Shown here piece by piece: positions 1 to 14,684 of a DNA stretch of 64,000 bases (within the stretch, counting starts at the first letter, position 1; each line of letters opens with the position of its first letter). The DNA is from Syngnathus acus (Eukaryota > Chordata > Actinopteri > Syngnathiformes > Syngnathidae), in assembly GCF_901709675.1 (NCBI RefSeq), contig NC_051103.1:4759501-4823500 (forward strand), given 5' to 3'. The notes beneath the pieces are model-generated. The model did not search any database. It saw only the letters and a list, made by a program, of their open reading frames with translations, and had not been told where the DNA came from. The translations under genes were made by a program, and so were the position numbers.

Positions 1-113
1 ATTTAAGAAACCTACTTTCGAATATTTTCAGACCTTAAGGAAGCGAAGCCATTAAGAAACCCATCGAGGCACGCGGTAGCCGTGAGTAAATATGGATATG
101 CTAATCTTGGCTG

Positions 114-115
<2 letters not shown>

Positions 116-144
<29 letters not shown>
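116..144 (+). repeat. (GT)n microsatellite
   Basis: Perfect GT repeat, about 14 units. A second, shorter one (302-322) follows 160 bp later. Confidence 0.95.
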
Positions 145-147
<3 letters not shown>

Positions 148-301
148 TGCTTCCTGGATGGACAGGTGGTTCCTCTCTGCCTCGGTGGTCCGCACGACTC
201 GAGCGGGGCGACATGCAAGCGAGCTCCGTGGGTGGCGAAAATATACAAACACTCGGGATATAATGATGCTCGTGAGGTGCTCCCCGTTGGCAGCCGTCCA
301 A

Positions 302-322
302 TGTGTGTGTGTGTGTGTGTGT
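302..322 (+). repeat. (TG)n microsatellite
   Basis: About ten TG units. Together with the one at 116-144 it creates spurious VCVCVC / HTHTHT open frames on both strands. Confidence 0.95.
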
Positions 323-3300
323 CTTATGTGATTGACCCAAGAAAAAGAACCCAGCCGGAGGAGGTGCTTGTCATTATCGGAAAGCCATTGGAATGCCGCC
401 GATACGTCCGATAGCGACAACGGAAGCTTATTAAAGACGGCGTGCCAATATGGCCGCCCGTCTCGCTTATTGACCTTGTTAATTAACTGTTATCGGAAGC
501 TTGAAAAATGAAGCGAATCCCGCACGCCCCGTTCCCCTTTTTGTCATCCGAGCTCCCCCGCCGCATTTCCTCGGCCCACACTTTCCTCTTTCCTTCCCGA
601 TATTCTCCTCATCTGTCCGCACTCTTCCACTTTAGACAGAGCTATCATTACCCGGCCACCTATTTACTCCCAGCCTGTTATTTTCCATTTTGCTTTGAGG
701 CAACCTGGGGCCAAATCGCTGCCGGGAATACTTGATCCTAACCGCAGGATTTATCCCCGAGTGGCTTGGCAAGTGTGGTCCACTCTCTAAGCCCCCTTCT
801 CTGTGTTTCCTTTCCTCGCTACGTCTTTCTTTCAATTTTTTCTTACATCCACGGCCGCTTATGCAAATCCCAGCCGAGCTGTCTACTCGTAATCCGGCGG
901 ACGGCTTCATTCGGCGCCGGACGGCATCGTCTATTAGGTATCGTATCTAGGGTGAACATTCACACGAGGAGCGGCTAAGCCGTGGTTGGGCCGCGATTGG
1001 TTGAAAAACAGCAGGCTGTCGCTAGCGGCCTCGCGGCGCTCACTTGGCTAAACGCTGGCATCATCTCAATCTGATGTGCCAGCGAGAGTATTTTTTTTCT
1101 CTCTTCTCATCAAATCCCCCGCGAGGAAGTCAAGACAAGGGTAACGCGATAAGAACTCCTTTTTCTTCTCATCCCCCTCTCCTTCAGCGTGTATCCTTTC
1201 CTTCAACCCGTTCTCAACGTTGACCCCCTTTCTCCTTTCTTTTATCTCTCGTCCGCACACAAATATATACGGCTATCTCCTTAGCGGCCTTTAAGCGACG
1301 CCCGTCATAATTCACCCGCGCCGCATACATTCAAATGTCAATGAGGCGGCGTTCCTCTATTGTCCTTTGATAAGCCGGGAATGACGACATCGATCAAAAT
1401 ATAGGCCGCTTACCTAATGGAGGAGATGATGGAGGAAGGGAAAGGAGTTTTTAGGTGATGGGAGGGGGGAGCGGATTCCGAGCGGTTTCATGGATCCTCG
1501 CCCTCGGAGAGCGATTGAATTATCAAGCTTGTTGTCCGAGGGGGTTTGAGAGGGGAAAGCCCTTTTCTCAGCAGCTAATGCGCTTTTTTTTTTTCTTTCC
1601 AGCACAATGGCGGGCTGTGTTGTGCAAAAAGTTCTAAAGGAGCTCGGCCTGGCTTGCAGCTTATGGGGCCACCGGATTTATCGTGGCACCAGCCACCACA
1701 CGTAATCACGCGGCTAGCAATAGCATTAGCATCAATATTTGCCCAATTTAAAAAAAAATAATCATAATAATGATATTAGCTTTCAATAAAAGGAAACTCT
1801 GAAATCGTTGCTTTTTTTTCTCTCATTGTAATTAATTTTCACTTGATCTTTTTTCGTTTCTTCATTTCACGGATGTCTTTTTTTTTTCCCCCATCCCATT
1901 TTCTGTTCATTTACGATGAGAGGCAAACAGCTGTTGAGCACTGCGATCTGTGCTGCGAGGCACATGAAAGCGACTCGCTCCTCTTCTTCCCTTCTGGCGC
2001 CCAAATGTCCCTTTTATTAGAATTATATGTATGTGCTTACAATAAACACACACAAAAATTGTAATAAGTTGACACTTTTTGAACATAAAAACCTTTGCAG
2101 TGGTTTTTCCGCAGCATGTCACGTGTTTCGTCACATTTGGACAAAACGAAAACAGAAAAAAGGTGACGCAACATTCACAGCAATGAAGTCCGGCAATCCT
2201 CGTGTTGTTTTTGCGCCGAAACTGTCGACAGATGTCGGACGAAGGAATTCCACGGTCGGTGGCATTGACTGATCAGCCGTTGTCGAGATAAAATCTAACC
2301 GATAAGCACACACAAATTCCAGACATGTGCTGACGGAAAAAAAAAGAATACTGTTCTAATTTTCACCCTTCCTTTGTGTTGCCAACACCCGACCGAGCCA
2401 GACGCTTCGGTAAATAAACGTGTTGACACGTTATGTTTTGATGCCAAAGCGTCTATTTGCCGTTGACACAGACGACTCTGGAGGGAAACAGTTGACATCT
2501 CGCCGATTCAATATTTACCCACCAAACACGACTATTTCCTGTAAGCACTTTAGCTTACTTGCTTTGCCCTCCTTTTACTTTTATTTTATCTCCTCAAGGT
2601 CTCCCCTTCTCATCATCTGCTTTTCATTTTTCAAAATCTTTTTATCTTCAATGGACATCCCCCCTCTCTTCCCCAAAGTCTATAAATTAGTGCGTGTCAG
2701 TCTTTGTGAAGCCGGCGCCGTATACTACTTCTATCCGAAGCGTGACTCCTGCCCCAACGGCAAGTGCAGGCTTGCTATGGGGAGTAAATTAGCTAGATGT
2801 GCGCAGGAAAGACAAGTATATGGCCGCCGCGCTCCTCCCACAACGCAGACAAGCGAGGGCGTCTCCGTCCCGGGCAGATGTGCTGTCAAAGTGGGCCGCT
2901 TCCAGACCTTTGAAGAATCGCCTTTATGTCAAAAGCAGATCGCTTGGACAGAAGGTACACACGGAAAGTAGTGCGAGCGCTCCAGGGGAAACGTTTTTGA
3001 AGGGATATTTAAGTCTTTATCGGGAAGGCACGCCCGGACGACTCTTTGTACTTTATCCCCACAAGTTTGTCTTGTTGCTTGCGTGGATTAGCGCACCGTT
3101 TGCACATCTGTCCGCTCCGTAAATGTGCTTCTGGCCATTTTGCCAAAATGTAGACATGAAAGGATTGCTACTGTCTATATTTTGGCACTTCTTGTGCAAA
3201 GCTTTTCTCAGATTGTAGCTTGGTAACGAACAAAAATACAGCGCTTATGAATGGACGGAGAGCTTTGTGGGTCAAAAAAGATTTTTGGCTTCCAGTTGCT

Positions 3301-4913
3301 CATCTCCCATAAAAACCACAATGGGCCATTTTTACTCATGGTTTCGAGATAAGACGTAAAGTTAGATTGTCTTATTGGACTCGGGGCTTGGTATCGGACT
3401 ACTCTGATTATTGCTTGTGTTTTGGTCTCCCGTTCCGTGAAGGCAAATTATATGCCGGGGTAACTATCATGTGCCGAGGACTTCTCGTTTTTGCGAGACG
3501 TGTGGAGGAGGCCGATATGATTGCTCGCTCGCTCGCTCTCAAACACACACTCGCTTAGTGGGAAGTTTGCTCCGCCTCCTCAGGAACTTCAAAGCCGAGC
3601 TGTCCCCCGACGAACTTCAAACGCGAGGGAGCCCATTAAAAGACAAAAATGATTTTCTGTAAGGTCATGATTTATTTGATTGAAAAATGAAACCGCTTTC
3701 CCGACAGACGTTTTTTTTTTTTTTTCGCTCATCGGGGTCCGCTCCACCGGGCCGAGGTTCAATTGTTACCAGGTGGGAATCCTCTTTGGAGCAGGGGAGG
3801 ACTCGGAATGAATCCTCGGAACTTTCACCCTTGCTCATATCTCAACCTCTTAAGATAAAATTTCTGCGTGGGGATGCATAACTGCAAACACATGAGCGAG
3901 GACTTTGCAAGCGCCGATCGGCAACAACTAAACATTCGCACCAGCGAATCGTTTTCGCTCCGATACTGCTTTTCAGCTTTCTCCAAACTTTTTTAATAAC
4001 TTTTAAAGATGTACTTGGCAGCGGGCTGAACGACTCAACGGACGCCAAAGCTCGCTGCAGCCATTATAGAAAGGCTGCCAGAACATCAAATACTTTGACA
4101 TGCATTGCTGGAATGTTCATATTGTCACAAGTGATGCAGCCAAAAAAAAGTCTTTCGGACTTGTTCGAAATTTGATATGATTTTTTTCCCTTTAAGGATT
4201 TGGAAAATAGATCAAACTGTCCCCTTCACTGTACAGGCAAGTTTAAACATTTTTAGCTGTCAATGCTGCTAATAACTTGAATTATTTGACTACAAAAAAA
4301 AAAAGGTCAATCTGCTTTCACGGAGGACGAGTAATGACCTTGCTCCATTCCAACTCGGATGGCTTGACGACAAGGAGCTTGCATTTTGCGAACTGGACAC
4401 CGCCGACTCATGCATCTTCTTTTGTTCTCCCCTCCGTTTGTTTGTCGCTCGGCCTTTGTGTGCCTGTGCCTGCCTGTGTGTGTGTCCCACTGATGAAATT
4501 TCACTCTTCCTCCTCCTCTTCATCCCCCCTTAATGTTATCTCGCTTCCTCTAGGCCGCCGACAAACAGGGAGAAAATAGAGCGCTTTATTGGGACGCCTG
4601 TCGGGACTCCCTCTGGATTTATAACCCGTAGACGGCGTTTATCACTCAGCCGAGGAAGGCGGGGAAAGGAAAAAGTCGAGAGAGGGATTCATTTGCATAT
4701 AGAACAAGAACCATTTCTGGATCTTGAAAGCGCATCAAATGGCGAGGCTTTGTATTTTGGGCTTTTTCGACTCGACTTTTTCTACCTCTTACTCCTTTCC
4801 TTCCACTTTCTCCCACTCATCTTCTCATTTGCTCCATCCTCTCGCTGGTACTGCTGTGCATTAAGATTTAATGCCCCGACCAACAAGCTTTCTGTGTCAC
4901 ACCACTGAGAATG

Positions 4914-4927
4914 CCAGCGGGGGCGCT
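4914..4927 (+). promoter_or_regulatory. CTCF-like motif upstream of rara
   Basis: CCAGCGGGGGCGCT matches the CTCF core CCAGCAGGGGGCGCT class with one weak position. It lies about 10 kb upstream of the rara alpha-2 promoter. Confidence 0.4.
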
Positions 4928-7900
4928 CTGTTTTGCCTTCTGTCTCCGCTCTGAAAGCTGCTTAGGCACACGTGCTCGCTCACTCACACACACACACACA
5001 GGCCTCGCTCTGCGCATGTGTGTGTGTGTATTACTATATTAAAATGATAAAACTAGGACAGGCACGCCCTTCATCGCCTTCAATTGGGTTCGTCTCTCTT
5101 TCTCCCTAAAGCTTTCAATCAGAGGGACTCTGTGTTCCTCCCTTTTTTCTACCTGTGGGCGTCCCAATTCACCTGCCTGATGAATAATTAATCGGAGCAG
5201 GCCGGGCGGAATAAAATAATATATCCGGCGAGGGGGGGGGGACGCATGGCTCCGCTGTGATGTTAATGTGAGGGGACACTCATTTTTTTTAGATTAGCTG
5301 TAATTAAGTTTGTGTGTGCGCCACAATGACATTTTGCAGCAAGTCAAGAATCAACAGCGATTGCCAACATCAAGTGTGAAAAGTAATGACTCAACTAAAT
5401 TGAATAAAAACAAACCCCTTTGGTCACGGCGCATCAATTTAATGAACATTGTGGCCACTTGGGGGCAGTATAAGCCTGATATACAGCTCATCAGTACGAC
5501 ACTAATACGAGGTGTTCTACGTAGGGGATAAAGAATAGATGACTTTGAGTGTGTTTATTGTCTGTCTACATTAGCATTAAGCTAGCAAGCCTTAAGCAGA
5601 GGTAGATGTTGACACAGTACTTTGTTTGTGTGTACTTGTAATGTCTTTGCCATTGCCCCCTCACGGCCATTACAGCAATGTTGCAACATTTACTTTTGCT
5701 ACCCGATCCCTTACATCGCCGAGACCGATCTGAACGCGGGGTAATGAAAGGAGGATGCATATGGCGCTGTCTGCACTGTTTTAATTAGCCGCACTTCCTT
5801 TTGATATGTCGTCGCCTGCAGAAGAAGGCGGGCTGCGCCGAGCCGTGTGTGCGCGTGACATTGTCGAGCGGGCGCGCAACTTGTTTACCGCTTTTAGACG
5901 CTCTGAGCTGAGTGTCCAAATACTGTTAATGAGGGTTTTTTTTTTTGCTTCCGAGTCCTCATCGACAAATCAGTACAGCCACTGGAGGTCATTGTTCTCC
6001 CTGAGGTCCAGTGATACGATGCTCCGTTTGTGTGTGTATTTTGACTGGCTCATTAACGCATCACTTTGAGGGATTTGGCGCAAGGCCGGCGATTGGGTCA
6101 CTGCTTTTTGATAATGTGCTCATCGGTTCCCCTCATTTAAATTTTTCAGGGGGGTTGTGTCTTTACCTTTTGTATTCACGGAGGCTTTTGTCTCCTTCTC
6201 TCCTCTCCACAAGGTCACCCCGATTCTTCATCTGACTCTCATTGACATGCGTCTTTTTGCCCTCATTACTGTGTTCCATTCGGCTTTCTCTCGCAACATC
6301 TTCGCACTTGTTAGCGCAGCTCTCTTTCGTATCTTTCAGCTCCTTTTGATGATTTTTTTCTTTAATCCAACCTCGCTTTGAATCTCGATGTATATTCGGG
6401 GGGGGGCGAAGCGCAAAACTATCTTTGCAGTTGCCACTCATTGATAACGTGCTAATTTCGACACCCATTGTAAGAACGTAATTGGATAGAATATGCTAGC
6501 ACCGGCCAGCAGTATCACTAAACTACTGTAAGTGACTCAAGAATCTGCAGTAATCGATTTCTTTGCAGATGATAAAGAATATATGCCTGTGAGCATTGTT
6601 AGTTTGTCTGCGTTTTATGTCCAAATATCTGTTCCTTAAAAACGCCATCACATGGAACACGGATGCTAATTGTTAGCTCATTTGCGGTGTTAGCATTAAG
6701 ATAGCAGAATTAAAGGCAAAATTAACACAACATTGAAATGATCTCTTTTTTATGTGTAGCTATTTCCCAATCAGCTGAGGATAGATTCCATAAAAAGCAT
6801 GTGTCCACATGTTTCTCATTTGTTTTCCCTCCTGTGCTTGACGCCGGTTCTCCAGGTGAGCCCGTATCACCTGTTAATGGGATTAACGTTTGACCTTTCG
6901 CCAGTGCTGCGAGGTGGCCTAGTACAGATGGTGTCTGATGGCTGGAGGATTAAAGCCTGATCGCTGGATCTACTGTACTAAAGCTTAGTCAAGTAACCCA
7001 CCCGCCTCGGTCGTATGGGGTCGGCTCGGCACGAACGGCCCACACACACGTGTACGAACGCACGCACGCACGCACACACCGGGCTAGACAGGAAGCCAAG
7101 CAATAGCGTTGTTTTTTTCTTTTTTTTTTTTACAACCAGCTTTCTCTGGATCGCAGCTCCGTCAGCCAGGCCCGCCCGCCCATCACAAAGAACCGCTGCT
7201 TTACGAGGGGGTCTGGCTGCTGTAAAAGCCAAGGGTTTGTAGGGGGCCGCGCAAGGCTGTCGAAGGGGATGTAAATTACACAAATAAACCTCCTCGCCGG
7301 CACTGATCTTCCCCCAAAAGCGAGGCGGGTGAGAGCGGGTGGTAGAGATAAAGGTATTTTACTGGGCTTCAAGAGAAGCAGAGAATGTGACAAAAGAGGC
7401 GGAAAAGGACACAGAGCCAATAAAGTTTTGGGCCGAGTGAATCGAAAAGGACGAAGGCATTGATATGTGAAGCAACCTTTTTTCGTCATGCACATTTTTT
7501 GGAGGAACATCCTGTTGCAGTCTTGTTATTACAAACTGTAATTTACCCCACCATGATGCAAAATGTCTTTCATGCTACCACAGCAGAAGCAGCCCCCCCA
7601 CCCCGCCTATAAAAGGTGGCTTTCATTATTAGGAAACTGGGTGTGCTTTGTAATGCTGGCAGTATTTTGCAACTTGGCAACAATAACAGAGAACGGAAAC
7701 CAGACCTTCACCAGCGTTTCCTTTCGATGAAATACGACAGCAGAGAACAAATGTTGCCCGAGTTATTTTTGGCACTTGTATTACCAAGCAAACAGCAAAC
7801 GGATCTTATTTCATAACCGTATGATGCAAATGCAGGTTGAATTGTGCAATTTGGAAGTTTTGCTGTATTTAAATAAGCGGTCGAAAGTTGTCTTCACACC

Positions 7901-10900
7901 CTTAGGTCATTCAGGACTTAAAAAAAAAAACAGCATTAGTGCTGCCACCGTCATGCACTTACATGGTTAAAAGAGAAAATCCAGAATTGGCTTTTTGTTT
8001 CTTTTTAAAAAGCAACGCACGGTTAAATATAGTGTTTCTTAACACACACATAAACACACACGCTGTCATACGCTCTTTTGTTAGCCACTCAATCGGCGTA
8101 ACCACCGAGAGGGCCGGCTCCTCTTTCGCTACCACTTGACTGCTGCGCCGCGCGAGATAAGCCGAGCCAGTGCGGTCCTGTGACCAGCAAACCTCATGGC
8201 GGCTCAGCATAGCGGCATACGGCAAAGCGCTTAAGTTGATTATATAGAGTTGGAGGTTTCCTCAGGGCGGGCACCGGCACGAGGGACCAATGGAGCTCTC
8301 GGAGGGGGAAGGAAATGGAAGCGGGCTGTATAATCGTAACGCCATCGTAAATTTTTATCGGTCTCCATATTACATGACATAATAAATATGGCAAATTTTT
8401 AGGAATATATTTTTTTATTATTTTTAACGTTTTTTATAAATAAGAACCTGCCACGTTGAGATAGTGTGATATTGTATTCCTTCAGTACCGCAATCGTATT
8501 TTACTCGTGTTAGAGGGAACAGCGTTTCAATGTTGACAAGCGGTCAACCATTGTTTGGCACAACAGAAATACCTTGGACGATGCGGCCCGTACTCAGCTT
8601 TTTTTTGCCAGACGGCTGAATTTTTTTGGCACAGGCAGACAGCGGGCGGCCACCATTGTTGCCTCCTTTGCTGGAATAATCGGGCACCTGCATTGTGCTG
8701 ATGATGGCATTTGTCGTCCGTAAGTGTGCGAGTGCCCGCGTGCGATAGCGGCGGATTGTAACAAAGTACCTTACGTGGCTTCATGACAAGCCGCGCTCCA
8801 ATCTGAAACATGAAGGCTCACTTTGAAACGATTTACAGTGTTTGAAATGAGGTCGCCCGGCACGGGGGGGGTCTATTCCTTTGCGGCTTGCGGCTCAATA
8901 ACATCATTGATTGTTTGAGCTCTTGTATTGACGACTCTGTTTTAATTTGCTTGGTCTACCCGGACACCGGGAGCAGGCTCGTCTTATCACGCGGTTTGAA
9001 GTGCTATGTCACATGGTAATCGTTAGCGTCAGGAAATTCTACAACGTGATGTTCATCCGTTAAGTTACAGATTAGGAAATACGTCAGCAACGCAACGCCT
9101 CCCAGGAACGCGCAGAGCAGTCCTTTGCGTTCCAACTGATTAGCCAGATGCGATATTGACCCATTCCCAAATTGGAATCCGTAATCTCGCTAAGGGAGGA
9201 TTTCTGCATGAGCCCAGGAGGTGAATCTCTTCACGTCACATCTAAAGATGAATGGACGTTGCCGTGTTGATTCGAAACTCCACGTAAAATATACTTGAAG
9301 CGCAAAAACATGGCGCGATTGTCAAGGATGAAGCAGAACCTCTGATTGGACATGTGCCTTTTGGTGACAGAGACTCCCCACGCTTTGCTTTCTAGCCACT
9401 ATCAACAATATTTGATGTACTAGAAACATTTTATCTTCTAATATGCAAATATGTACCTCCATAATTTATTTGGTGCTTTTCTAGTTAAGACCTTTGTATT
9501 AAGGGAGGCTGTTTTTTCCTTGCATGTTGGTATTTTAATTATTTTAATCCACTTTAATGGCTCCTTATTGGAGTGTTTTTGTGTTTTATGCGTGACTAGA
9601 GTCCACTTCTGAATTTTGCAAACTATATTGAGACCAGAGAGGAAGTCAAGACATTGTGACACTGTTTTTGCTTGTGTGTTGACGTCTTTCTGTGTATTGC
9701 CTATACTGTATTGCGTCATTGAGTTGGGTTGCGTACAGCCATTTCGCAACAAGAACATGATTCCGGATAAGAATGGTGAGGGTTGAGTCTTACGTCTCCC
9801 AATTCAAATGTTTTGTTGACATGACCCTTGTCATTTGTTCACCGGCACGTTATTATGTCTCAGAGGACGTAAATGACTTCTTATCAGCGGAATAGTCCTA
9901 TATCGTACCTTATCAGCAGTCGGGAATGCTGCAATGAAGATAATCTTTTACTTATGTGGTTCTGCCATCGGGTATTTTGGGTCCAGGAGGGGGGGAAAAA
10001 AGCGAGAAGCGTACTCAAGCAGGTTATCGTGATGTTGCCAGCTTTGTCTCATCCAACTTTGCATAGCAGATAAACACAGACTTGAAAGCATTCAATTTCT
10101 TCTTACATGTGGTCTAGACAGTCGGGCTCTTTCTTAGCAATGCGCCGTGTGTTAAAATATGATTCATTCTCTATTTACTCGGCGCAAATATTCTCGTGTC
10201 TTCAAGGCTCACTGGCAGCATTGGAAAAAAAAAAAAAGACGGAAGGGAGAAATAAACGTCATATTGCAAATAACGATTTAAGCTGGGATATAGTTAAAGT
10301 CTTGAGAAAAGCCATGGCCGGCTGACGTTTTTGTTCGGCTTGACATTGTAACGTATGATGTTTTTTTGTTTTTTTTTCGGACCGCCGCCCTCGCTCCTTT
10401 CATAGTTGAGTGGGAGAAGTAATGTAGTTCAGAAGGGGGCATGTAAGGTGGAACAATGGCTCAAAATTATTGAATAAGGAGTGAAAGGGAGTCGGGGTGT
10501 GAATGACAATAGGCCAGATTTAGGTGGGGGGTGAGGACTAGGAGGGGGTCCAGATTGATGATAGATCTGCGTTGGTTAAATATTATCAGGGCTCTTTCTG
10601 GCGATCGGGCCCCCCGCCCGTCGTGGTACCGCCGAGAGAATGGCGGAGACGCGGCCCGCTAATGATCTGCCCTTCAGAGCCATTCACTTTTCGCATTAGC
10701 CTATTTACTTACTATTGAGGCGCTCCCCCTCTCGATGGGTTCACAACACAGATGGTTCGGGTCGCCATAGTGACTGCACAGCTTCATTTCTGTCAGCCCC
10801 AGAGCCCCTCTGTGCTTCCTTTCACTTTCTGGGAAGTTTGGCCACAAATGGAATTCAAACATCTTATGTTGTCATCCTAACTTGACCAGATGGACAAACA

Positions 10901-12318
10901 AATACACAAAGTGAAGCAGTTTATAATTTATTTATTTTCCCTGGAACACTTCAGCCTTGGCGGACGTGCGTTGTAATTTATACTAGCTGGAGTGGAGCTT
11001 CAGATTTTGAAATGGAGACGCAATAATGCCAGAGAAGACTGATTGGGCAGATAAAATGTTGCCCTTGGCACTGGGCGAAGGTATGCGCAACATTGTTGAG
11101 CAACGGCACATCAATCATCTGGTGTTGACAGAAGCGGATTCACGTTTTGACACAACACACCGCACGTCGATGGCCGCTTTCCACTTCCTTTTTTCGTCTT
11201 TGAATTAGTTCCTGTATGAAGCGCTCTTGCCACAACTTCCATTGTCAGAGCGGTGTCTGTGCGGGACTCCCGGATGACCTTCACACGCACTAGGTCTCCT
11301 TTCATATGCAACCAACAACAACAATACACACACAAACAGAAGAGTTGAGCTGCTCCATCTCCATTCTCAGCGGTCCTCCCTTTTGAAATGCTGATCACTC
11401 CTCCTCCTCCTCCCTCACCGTCATCACCTTCTCTTTTTAAAGCCGCAGAGTCATCCATTCCATTAATTCTGCTCCTGCTGGCCTCCCCGGGTACGAATGA
11501 GGCGGACCCCCAAACAACCCCCCCTCCCTTAACCGCCCTGCTGGATGATGCAGGGCAACAGAGGCCACAGCGGCGGCGATGGCAGGGGCATTTGTCATGC
11601 TCGCAGTCGTGGCGCTCTGTCGCTCACCCCCCACCCAATGGCCTTTGTTGTCCCCACATCCCAACTTGCTGGCTAAGCAGAGGGCCTTTCACATTTCATT
11701 AACATTTGAACCAGCTCTGCATTTTCGGGGGGGGGGCATACAAAAAAAAAGAATCTTCAACCAAGTTTCGCTTCTTCCGCTTCTATCGTTTCTTCAACTA
11801 ACTGGATACCTTCAAGAAACTTTGCAAGGAACGTTGTCAAGACTGAGAGAATGGAAACTCGGAATACATCAGAGAAAGCTTCCACTGTAGACGTCAACTG
11901 AGTGTTTTATGAGTCAGGGAAGGTCAGATTGAATTCCAGGCTTCATCCATTCCAGCCTTTCTCCGTTTTCGACGCATGCATATGTGTCGGTTGCATCAGT
12001 TCCGTCTTTTTGCAAGTAACTCTGATTCCATGGAATTAACACCAACGTGGCACTTTTTAGTGTTATTCTTTCGTTTCCTTATCTAGATATCTTGTTGTTT
12101 CTTTATATGTAAACTTGCCAACTGGATGGGGGCGGGGCTTTCCGAGTCCCGCATGGCCTGAGCTATTCTTCCTCCGTAGCAATTTTCTCTTTGATTTGCT
12201 GAGTGATGGTCTCAAAGAAGCCTAAATGATCATCGCCGAGATGGACTCTCAAACTCAAGGCTGCAGAGTGTGGAAGATTACAAGCAATACAATAAGCTAT
12301 ATAACCCCCCCCCCCCTC

Positions 12319-12341
12319 CACACACACACACACACACACAC
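12319..12341 (+). repeat. (CA)n microsatellite next to a C12 run
   Basis: About eleven CA units preceded by a run of 12 C (12305-12316) and followed by a CT-rich tract. Confidence 0.9.
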
Positions 12342-14650
12342 CTCCCCCTCCCTCGTTCCGCTGAGGTATTTCCAGAATGCCGCCGGCCCTGATGGATTTA
12401 TGAGCGGGCCATACTTTGGTAAACACCGATGGTGGACGGCTTTGTCCTCCTCCGGTGTGATATAGTGAAGGTCCCCATAAAAAATGGGAAAACCAGGTTA
12501 CGGTCACCACAGAGTTGGACTTAACAATAAAAGGCTTTATGGGCAGATATAGGCCTGTACCATAAATGTTGGAATCTGCAGCATTAAAGGGATAATGACA
12601 GGGAGGAGCTTTCCAAAGAAGGTCGCCAAGGAAATTATGGCAAAGAGGTCCGTAAAGCATTTTGGCTTCAGTCCCTGTGTTTTTTTTTTTTCTTCCCTTT
12701 TGGTGTGAATATGCTGTTGAGTAGATCGACAGAACGCTTCTCGTTCTCATTACACAGTTTCAACTGACAACTGGATGCAAAGTGGCTTTTTTTTTCTTTT
12801 TTTTTTTTTGAATGACACAATTATCAATTCCATCTATACTGACAGCACTTGCCGGAAAATGGAGGACATGCCCGTACGTGTTAAGTACACATGCTCTTCT
12901 GACTTCATTCCATTCTATGACTTCCTTCGCTACTTTTCTTTCCCGATGTTGCCCCACTGAGCTGCTTTATTAGGTCGCTGCGAAGATTTAGGGAAGATAG
13001 GAAGGCTTTGCTAGGGCTTGCCCCAATGTCTTTAGCGCCTGGGCATTAGCCATCTGCAGGCACATGAGCTCGACGGGGGTTGGGGGGGGCACAGGAAGTC
13101 CAAAATGAGTCCTCGTCGAATTCAAAAGCGTCCGGCCTTATCTGGTCACGGGATGGTGTTTAGTCTAACCAAGTGTTGAGCGCTTTGACGGGCCTCCCGA
13201 GATCTTCTTGGTCTGCTCTTCCTCCACTCTTTTTTTCACCACGCACAATAATCCAGATGACATAACGACCTATTGTTTGTTTTAACCTGACGGCTCATCT
13301 CCTCGTCAGAGGAATGGTTTTTGGGAGCGCTCTTTACTGCTCCCTCGCACCCCTGAAGAAAGGCAGCGAGAGGGAGTAGTAAAAATAGTTTGACACCCTC
13401 AAGGTCCAGCCAGCAATCTCCTCACCACCCTTGCTCATAAAACCCTTTTGAATTCTAAAATCCCGCCACCCCCTCGTCGTTCCATTCTCCCTCCCTCCCC
13501 CCTCGCTCTCCACCAAAGACTCATTTTCAGCTTTGCTCCAGATCGCTTACATAAGCGCCGATTGCCGCACGTGTGATGGATGCTTGAACTTTCTACCCAA
13601 CTGACCGTCTCCTATCAAGCTAGCAGATCTTTAATCTCACGCTATCAGACTTTGCTTGAAGCCGTTTCACCTTAGGCATGATACGGGAAATTAGCATCTT
13701 CTGACAACTGTTAATACTGTCAAGGAATCCATGAGTGTGCTATCAGTGCAGGTGAGGGGGGGGGTCGGGGTTGTCGCCACAGCTCAGGCCTGCACACTGT
13801 GCTCTTATCGCATTGAGTAAACACAGCCCGGCCTGCATTGAATGAAGTGTCACAGCGAGTGGGGGCGGAGCACATCCCCCTCACGTACACACCCCTCTGT
13901 GCAGATAATCCCAAGTGCTGTTGGTGAGAGCCAGCTGTGGTTCTGGTCAAGGAGGGGGGGGGGGGGAATTGTCGAGGTAATGGGATAGGTGATTCAGTCG
14001 TGCTGATAAAGCGAAGAAACATCCCAGCCGTTCCAGTGTCCAGGCTTAACGTCTTTCATAGGACAGAAAATATTAAGTATGTGGATGTGACATGTAATGT
14101 ATGGAATAAATACCTTTGCACGCATGAGCTGTACCAACCAGCAACTGTACTCTGGATCACATGACACACAGAGAGATTGAAAATCCAGCATCTAGAATGG
14201 TTTTATAATGGTGACTGTTTGACCCCGATTAAGATTATTTCTGGGAAAAAGTGCTTTCCCAAATCTAAATAAAGAAGTGCGTGTTGCACATGTCTGGTTG
14301 TTTCCAAAGTTATGCATTTGCATAACAAGTAGCAACAATATCGTATGGAATGCTGCAATGTCGAGGAGGAGCGACGCCGACTTTCAGGGATGTGACGCAA
14401 GTTGGCGGCCCGATGGAAAGCAGCTGGATTGGACCGAGGCTGTAATTACTGTGAGAAAGAAAAAAAAAAAGCGTCGGTCACCTTGACTCTGGATGCTAAA
14501 TGCTCGGGTCTCCCGAGTGAGGCGCCTCACACTCAAGGAAAAAAGAAAAAAAAAAAGGTGTAATAGTGTTGCATTGAGTGTTGAAGGTGGGAACCCTTGA
14601 ATAATGGTGAGATGAGAGCGAGCCGGAGAGGCGAATCCAAGTCATCCGGC

Positions 14651-14667
14651 GGGTCACCAGGAGGTGA
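14651..14667 (+). promoter_or_regulatory. rara: Upstream DR5 retinoic acid response element
   Basis: GGGTCA-ccagg-AGGTGA: two half-sites fitting the RAR/RXR consensus (A/G)G(G/T)T(C/G)A in direct orientation with exactly five spacer bases. It lies 17 bp upstream of a second DR5 and about 0.92 kb before the rara alpha-2 start codon. The motif is read directly from the sequence; occupancy by RAR/RXR is inferred. Confidence 0.65.
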
Positions 14668-14684
14668 GGCTGCCTACTTGCCGG

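Larger units (their letters stand above)
1..14640. other. Non-coding region upstream of rara alpha-2
   Basis: I see no exon that I can support here. Open frames are short, mostly cross GT/CA repeats or poly-T tracts, and match no family I recognise on either strand. The stretch holds microsatellites (116-144, 302-322, 12319-12341), several G or C homopolymers (for example 12305-12316) and a CTCF-like motif at 4914-4927. If a RAR-alpha-1 promoter exists it could lie further left, making this an intron; the alpha-1-specific exon (NGYPVPPYAFFFPPMLGG type) was looked for and not found. Confidence 0.5.

Noticed and set aside
52-420. Overlapping open frames with HTHTHT / VCVCVC repeats at the left edge
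   Set aside because: They are translations of GT/CA microsatellites on both strands, with no family resemblance.
2420-2971. 183-codon open frame upstream of rara
   Set aside because: Low-complexity Phe/Ser-rich start, no recognisable domain, no splice or promoter context; it looks like chance.
12163-12750. 195-codon minus-strand open frame
   Set aside because: It crosses a CA repeat and poly-C/T tracts (VCVCVCVEGGGG) and matches nothing known.
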